Origin: an uncultured Calothrix sp.
GTDB lineage: Bacteria > Cyanobacteriota > Cyanobacteriia > Cyanobacteriales > Nostocaceae
DNA: 9,876 bases
Reading direction: 5' to 3'
NCBI GenBank assembly: GCA_937884685.1
Contig: CAKZYM010000504.1
Span: 1-9,876 of the forward strand
The notes under the pieces were generated by a model. That model was not told the DNA's origin. It made no database searches and saw only the letters and a program-made list of their open reading frames with translations. This document shows positions 5,487 through 9,876 of the stretch, piece after piece. The position numbers and the translations under genes were made by a program. The stretch's first letter is position 1, and every line of letters starts with the position of its first letter.

Positions 5487-8369
5487 ATGACACCAAATAG
5501 TTATAGCATCCTACTGTTGAAAATTAATCCAAGTAATATTGAGTGTTTGCATCCAATGCTCTTAGCTCACCAGGTTACTGTGGTTAATGATATATCTCAA
5601 GCTGAATCAGTATTGCACAAACAATCTATTGATTCGGTAATCTTAGATTTATCGCTGAGAAATATTCAAGATTTTGAAATGATTTCTTCTATATACTCAG
5701 TGTTAAAGAATGCGGCAATTATAGTCATAAGTAAAAATGAAGATCAAGCAATCTTGCAACAAATTATTCAATTAGGGGCTGACGAAGTTTTAGATATCAA
5801 TAAAATTGATGCTCATCATTTTCAAAGAATATTAATATCTACGATTGAGAGACACAAACGCGCTTTTAAATCTGAAATTGAGCATGTTAACAAAATATCT
5901 TCCCAGAGTAAAGACAATGAAAAAGCTAGATGGCGTTTCTTGTCAGAAGCCACTTTTGAAGGAATAATATTGCATGATGAGGGAATTATTTTAGACATAA
6001 ATCATGTTTTAGCAAAAATGACTGGTTACGAGTTTGAAGAACTAATTGGTAAAAACGGATTTGAATTAGTTACATCAGACTCGCAAGAACTAATTAGAAA
6101 AAATATTTTATCTGGCTCAGAAAAACCGTATACAGTAACAGCAATCAGAAAAGATGGTTCTACATTTCCAGCAGAAATTCAAGCGAAAGTAATTTCTAAC
6201 TCTTCTCGAAATATACAGGTAACTGCAATCAGAGATATTACAGAACGCAATCGAGTAGAAACAGTATTGCGAAGAAGAGAAAATTTGTTGAGAAAGCAAA
6301 GCCAAACCTTGATAAAACTAGCAAGTAGTAGAGCTTTTATTGAAGGGAATATAATTGATTCTGTACGTGAAATAACACGAGCAGCAGCAGTTACTTTAAA
6401 TACTGAAGAAGTAGGTGTTTGGCTGTATAACAAAGACAATTCTCAATTAGAAAGCATAAATTTATATAATGCAAAATCTAGAAGTCATTCACAATCTTCT
6501 ACTTTAAGAAAAGAGGATTATCCTAATTATTTTATAGCTTTAGAAAAAGGTCTTAGTTTCAAAAAAATAATTACAGAAACTAGTATAAGTCAAGAAATAT
6601 CTAACATTTATCTTTCGGTATTTGGTGTTAGAGATGTGTTAAGTGTACCCATTTGGCTTAGAGGTCAAGTAGTAGGCGTAATATATTATATATATGGTGA
6701 TGATGATATTTCTTCATATTCTGAGTGGAGTTTAGAAGAAGAAACTTTTGCAAGCTCTATTGCAGATTTTGTGACATTAGCCATCGAAGCAAGCGAGAGA
6801 AAAGCCGCACAAAAAGCTTTAAAACAAAGTGAAACACAGTTTAAGGCTATTTTTGAACGTTCTTCAATAGGTATTTGCCTGGTAGATATCAAAGGTCAAA
6901 TTGTTGATATAAATCCAGCACTATGCAAAATACTAAAATATGATTGTCATGAGCTAATACAAAAAAGTTTTGAAAATTATATTTGTTTTGAAAATGGCGA
7001 TGTAGGGCTTTATAAGCAATTGATGCTAGGTAAAGTTGAGAGCTTGGAAATTGAAAGACAACTACTGCATAAAAATGGTGGTAAAGTTTGGAGTCATTTG
7101 AGTATTTCCTTAATTGTACGTGCAAGTGGGAAGCCTAAATTCTTTCTAGCAGTTGTTGAAGATATTAGCGAACGTAAAAAAACAGAATTACAACTCAGAG
7201 AAAGTAAAGAAGCAGCAGAAGTTGGAAGCAAAGCTAAAAGCGAATTTTTAGCAACAATGAGTCATGAATTGCGAACACCTCTAAATGCAATTATGGGTTT
7301 ATCGCAGTTACTTCAACAAGAAATTATTGGCTCCATAAATGATAAGCAAAAAGAATATATTGATTGTATATATAGTAGCGGTCTACATTTATTAGAATTA
7401 ATCAATGATATTTTGGATTTATCTAAGGTAGAAGCAGGAAAAGAAGAATTATCATTGTTTCCTTTACAAATAGAAGATTTATGTAATTATGTGATATCGA
7501 CTGTACGAGAAACTGCTGAAGAAAAAGGATTAGAGCTAGTTTTTTCAATAGATAAAAACGCTGATACTTGTATTGCTGATGAAAGACGAATCAAACAGAT
7601 GCTACTAAATCTACTTACGAACGCAATCAAATTTACGTCTAAAGGAAAAGTTTCACTACAAGTCAAAAAAGTAGCTAAAGGAGTCGCATTTAGAGTATCT
7701 GATACTGGTATTGGTATTCAGCCCCATCAATTTAAATATTTATTTGAACCTTTTAAACAGCTTGATTCTGAGCTAAATCGTCAGTATGAAGGTACGGGTT
7801 TAGGTTTAGCTTTAACTCGCAAATTAGCCCGTTTACATGGTGGAGATGTAACTGTAGAATCAACATCCGGAAAAGGTAGTCAGTTTACTTTGTTTATTCC
7901 AGATAGTGAATTTGAAGAAGAAAAGTTTATCGAGCAATGGGAAGCAAAAATTAATCTTTTAAATAAGAATATAGGTGATAAAGATACTGTTATTACTAAT
8001 ATAACTAAGCGTGTTTTGCTCGTGGAAGATGATAAGCATACTGGAATATTATTACAAGATTATTTACAAACAATTGGCTATCAGGTTGAATTGATTTCAG
8101 AAGGACAAGATTTTTTAGAAAGAGTTCGTATTTATCAACCGAATTTAATTTTATTAGATATTCAGCTAAAAGATTCCAGCGGTTTTGATTTACTTGCTTC
8201 CTTACGAAAAACTTCAGATTTACAAGGTAAAACTGTCGTAGTAATGACACCCAGTAAAGACAATAATAGTGACCATAGCAAATTTATTCAAGCTGGAGCA
8301 AATGATTTTGTCAGTAAACCAATCAGTATTGTAAAATTAGAATCTATATTAATGCGATACTTAAATTAG
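5487..8369 (+). CDS. Hybrid sensor histidine kinase (pseudo-receiver, PAS, GAF, PAS, HisKA, HATPase, receiver)
   Basis: From ATG 5487 the protein has 960 residues and no membrane segment, so it should be cytoplasmic. Domains in order: a receiver-like domain (about 6-112) that keeps Asp54 in VILDLSL but lacks the acidic pair and the conserved Lys; PAS (148-255, ending ITERN); GAF (273-437); PAS (449-563, ending ISERKK); a dimerisation domain with phosphoacceptor His593 in MSHELRTP; a HATPase_c domain with N-box Asn712 in NLLTNAIKF, G1 DTGIGI (739) and G2 GTGLGL (769-774); and a C-terminal receiver (842-960) with Glu847/Asp848, Asp891, Thr921 and Lys944 all present. All kinase and C-terminal receiver residues are intact, so phosphotransfer from His593 to Asp891 and on to a separate Hpt or regulator is expected. 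The signal is unknown; neither PAS nor GAF shows a recognisable chromophore cysteine motif. The S4-domain gene follows after 28 bases. Confidence 0.93.
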   Translation: MTPNSYSILLLKINPSNIECLHPMLLAHQVTVVNDISQAESVLHKQSIDSVILDLSLRNIQDFEMISSIYSVLKNAAIIVISKNEDQAILQQIIQLGADEVLDINKIDAHHFQRILISTIERHKRAFKSEIEHVNKISSQSKDNEKARWRFLSEATFEGIILHDEGIILDINHVLAKMTGYEFEELIGKNGFELVTSDSQELIRKNILSGSEKPYTVTAIRKDGSTFPAEIQAKVISNSSRNIQVTAIRDITERNRVETVLRRRENLLRKQSQTLIKLASSRAFIEGNIIDSVREITRAAAVTLNTEEVGVWLYNKDNSQLESINLYNAKSRSHSQSSTLRKEDYPNYFIALEKGLSFKKIITETSISQEISNIYLSVFGVRDVLSVPIWLRGQVVGVIYYIYGDDDISSYSEWSLEEETFASSIADFVTLAIEASERKAAQKALKQSETQFKAIFERSSIGICLVDIKGQIVDINPALCKILKYDCHELIQKSFENYICFENGDVGLYKQLMLGKVESLEIERQLLHKNGGKVWSHLSISLIVRASGKPKFFLAVVEDISERKKTELQLRESKEAAEVGSKAKSEFLATMSHELRTPLNAIMGLSQLLQQEIIGSINDKQKEYIDCIYSSGLHLLELINDILDLSKVEAGKEELSLFPLQIEDLCNYVISTVRETAEEKGLELVFSIDKNADTCIADERRIKQMLLNLLTNAIKFTSKGKVSLQVKKVAKGVAFRVSDTGIGIQPHQFKYLFEPFKQLDSELNRQYEGTGLGLALTRKLARLHGGDVTVESTSGKGSQFTLFIPDSEFEEEKFIEQWEAKINLLNKNIGDKDTVITNITKRVLLVEDDKHTGILLQDYLQTIGYQVELISEGQDFLERVRIYQPNLILLDIQLKDSSGFDLLASLRKTSDLQGKTVVVMTPSKDNNSDHSKFIQAGANDFVSKPISIVKLESILMRYLN

Positions 8370-8397
8370 ATAATTAGAAATTGGGAATTAAAAACTT

Positions 8398-8601
8398 ATG
8401 ATGATAAAACTTGACCAATTTTTGAAATTTTTAGGTGTAGCACAAACGGGAGGACAAGCTAAACACATGATTGTGGATGGTGCTGTTCAAGTTAATGGTG
8501 AATTAGAAACCCGTCGTGGTAGAAAATTATTTATTGGAGATAAGGTAACGGTAGGAAATCAAACTTTTGAAGTTAGGGATTTAGACAAAGATGATGAATA
8601 A
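8398..8601 (+). CDS. Small S4-domain RNA-binding protein (YbcJ-like)
   Basis: The 67-residue protein is a stand-alone S4 domain. Conserved features are KLDQFLKFLG at the start, GGQAKHMI, DGAVQVNGE and TRRGRKL followed by GDKV, the alpha-L fold that binds structured RNA. Small free-standing S4 proteins of this kind (YbcJ/YaaA type) are widespread; their RNA target is not established, with a ribosome- or rRNA-related role usually assumed. Two ATG codons occur in tandem (8398 and 8401); GGGA at 8383-8386 favours the first, with spacing of 11. It lies 28 bases after the kinase stop codon on the same strand, so co-transcription is likely, although no functional link is evident. The stop codon's last base starts the heptamer array between it and the convergent photolyase gene. 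No hairpin terminator is visible. Confidence 0.9.
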   Translation: MMIKLDQFLKFLGVAQTGGQAKHMIVDGAVQVNGELETRRGRKLFIGDKVTVGNQTFEVRDLDKDDE

Positions 8602-8635
8602 ATTACCAATTACCAATTACCAATTAACAATTATC
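8601..8635. repeat. Heptanucleotide tandem repeat AATTACC filling a convergent gene junction
   Basis: AATTACC occurs three times perfectly (8601-8621), followed by AATTAAC (8622-8628) and AATTATC (8629-8635), all in register. The array begins on the last base of the S4 gene stop codon and ends on the last base of the photolyase gene stop codon on the opposite strand, so the whole 33-base gap is repeat. It is a fourth STRR class in the window. Confidence 0.9.
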
Positions 8636-9876
8636 TATTTAGCATTAGCTTCGCGATATTGTCTGTCTTTAGATTCGCGATATTTTTCTACAGTGCGTTT
8701 AGTAGCAGTTGCATTATAATACTCTTCTCCTTTCTCGGAAAGCAGTCTTTCTTTTACTTTTTTACGTAGATTGGAAATTATTTTACCATTTACTTTACGT
8801 GTTTGCGACCAGTCAACTATCGGTTCGGGATAATAACTATTGTTAATATAGTCAGCCGCAAGAATTTCAGGTAAAGTATAACCTCTTAATTCTTCAATCC
8901 AATGATAAACAAAGTTTAATTCTGGGTCTCTATCTTGAATGTTTTTGGTAGGATTATAGATGCGGAAAGTGTCGCTGAGAGGATTGGTGATTCCTGCTTG
9001 CATTTGCCATTGCCAATTATTAATTGCTAAATCACCATCTACTAAGCAATTCATAAAATGTTGGGCACCATGATGCCAAGAAATACCACAGTTTATAGTT
9101 AAGAACGTAGCACACATTGCCCGCATTCGGAAATTCATCCAACCCATTCTTTCTAATTGACGCATGCTTGCATCTACCATCGGGAAACCTGTCATTCCCT
9201 CGCACCAAGCTTCAAATAATTCTTGCTGTTGGGGTGTTAATTTATCTGGTTTATAATATTCGTCAAATTCCGGAAAGCGGTTAGTATAAGCAATTTCTGG
9301 ATGGGAATATAAGCGTTGTGTAAAACTATCATGCCATCGTAAACGGTCTCTAAATGCTTTCAAAGAAAATCCAGCTTTGGGTTGTTCTTCTAACTCTTCA
9401 GCACGTTTTTTCGTTCTTTGATATACGGTACGTATCGAAACAGTACCAAAGGTAAAATGTGGTGAAAGGTGCGATGTAGCTCGTCTTTGTGCCATCCAAG
9501 GACGCGATAGTTTCCAGTGATATCCCTTAAATCGGCTGGAAAGGAATGAATCTAATACTTTAATTGCTTCTGTTTCTCCACCAGGAAAATAAACTTTTTC
9601 TGTTTTCCAAAAAGCACTATATTTCTGCTTTAATTCTTCGATTGTAAGCTGGGGTAAATTTAAAGACTGTTTTGGTGTGTTGATTTGAGTTGGGGTTGGG
9701 TGTAATGTATTTTTTTGGTAAGCGTAGTATTCACTAAACCATTCTTCACGGCGCTCGTTTGATTGAATAAAATTACTTAAACCGATATGATATTCTAGAT
9801 TTTGTTGCTGGTAGTAATCAATAATAGATTTATCTCTTGCAATTCCATATTCTACTTGTACGTCGCGATTAAAATA
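8635..9876 (-). CDS. Photolyase/cryptochrome-family FAD-binding protein, 5' end outside the window
   Basis: The minus-strand frame stays open from the stop at 8635 to the window edge, giving 413 residues; the internal Met at 9495 is not the start, since upstream residues (FPGGETEA, SSRFKGYHWKLSRPW) belong to the family. Photolyases repair UV lesions with FAD and blue light; cryptochromes are signalling relatives. The visible N-terminal piece (YFNRDVQVEYGIARDKSI) fits the end of the alpha/beta antenna domain, so roughly 100 residues are missing. FAD-domain motifs include SHLSPHFTFGTVS, TGFPMVDASMRQL, GWMNFRMR, DGDLAINNWQWQ and TFRIYNPT. The electron-transfer tryptophans matching E. coli Trp306, Trp359 and Trp382 are all present (visible residues 181, 267 and 288). 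I find no Cys cluster for an iron-sulfur centre. The C-terminal tail is basic and Lys/Arg/Glu-rich. Repair activity versus photoreceptor role cannot be settled from this part. Confidence 0.9.
   Translation of the reverse strand, partial: YFNRDVQVEYGIARDKSIIDYYQQQNLEYHIGLSNFIQSNERREEWFSEYYAYQKNTLHPTPTQINTPKQSLNLPQLTIEELKQKYSAFWKTEKVYFPGGETEAIKVLDSFLSSRFKGYHWKLSRPWMAQRRATSHLSPHFTFGTVSIRTVYQRTKKRAEELEEQPKAGFSLKAFRDRLRWHDSFTQRLYSHPEIAYTNRFPEFDEYYKPDKLTPQQQELFEAWCEGMTGFPMVDASMRQLERMGWMNFRMRAMCATFLTINCGISWHHGAQHFMNCLVDGDLAINNWQWQMQAGITNPLSDTFRIYNPTKNIQDRDPELNFVYHWIEELRGYTLPEILAADYINNSYYPEPIVDWSQTRKVNGKIISNLRKKVKERLLSEKGEEYYNATATKRTVEKYRESKDRQYREANAK

Noticed and set aside
6117..7125. Minus-strand open frames opposite the histidine kinase gene
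   Set aside because: They are antisense shadows of the kinase coding sequence, with no ribosome sites and unlikely compositions (Phe/Ser/Tyr/Cys-rich).
8005..8250. 81-codon minus-strand frame
   Set aside because: It lies wholly within the C-terminal receiver domain of the kinase and mirrors its codons.

Overview
The window reads as chromosomal DNA of a filamentous, probably heterocyst-forming cyanobacterium. The evidence is the AT-rich composition, long spacers carrying several kinds of heptanucleotide tandem repeats (STRRs, known from Calothrix/Nostoc-type genomes), a PAS/GAF hybrid histidine kinase, a small S4-domain protein and a photolyase/cryptochrome-like flavoprotein of the type common in that phylum. 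By eye I saw no copy of the cyanobacterial HIP1 octamer GCGATCGC. The genus cannot be fixed from this.

Layout. (1) 1-237: a decayed, frameshifted fragment of a TnpB-type (IS605/IS607/IS1341-like) protein, running directly into an intact aldo/keto reductase gene (238-1197, +). (2) 1198-1837: a gene-poor spacer with a 16-unit heptamer array, a second short heptamer array, a strong 13-bp hairpin and an 11-bp duplication. (3) 1838-2755 (-): an MscS-type mechanosensitive channel. (4) 2756-3427: a divergent spacer with a possible 16-residue peptide and a promoter-like site. (5) 3428-4159 (+): a class I SAM-dependent methyltransferase with a clear intrinsic terminator. (6) 4210-5486: a gene-graveyard region with a 60-bp inverted-repeat element, a third heptamer array, a 92-codon frame broken by one TAG, and the first 63 codons of a BtuF/FepB-like substrate-binding protein gene (-) whose remainder is missing. 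(7) 5487-8369 (+): a 960-residue hybrid sensor kinase, followed 28 bases later by a small S4 RNA-binding protein (8398-8601). (8) 8635-9876 (-): the C-terminal 413 residues of a photolyase/cryptochrome-family protein, convergent with the S4 gene and separated from it by nothing but a fourth heptamer array.

The genes are mostly independent transcription units: one redox enzyme, one osmotic valve, one methyltransferase, one signalling protein and one blue-light flavoprotein. I see no evidence for a new defence, biosynthetic or RNA-guided system that is still functional. The most interesting content is between the genes: insertion-sequence debris, a truncated transport gene, a MITE-like palindrome and four separate STRR families within 10 kb.
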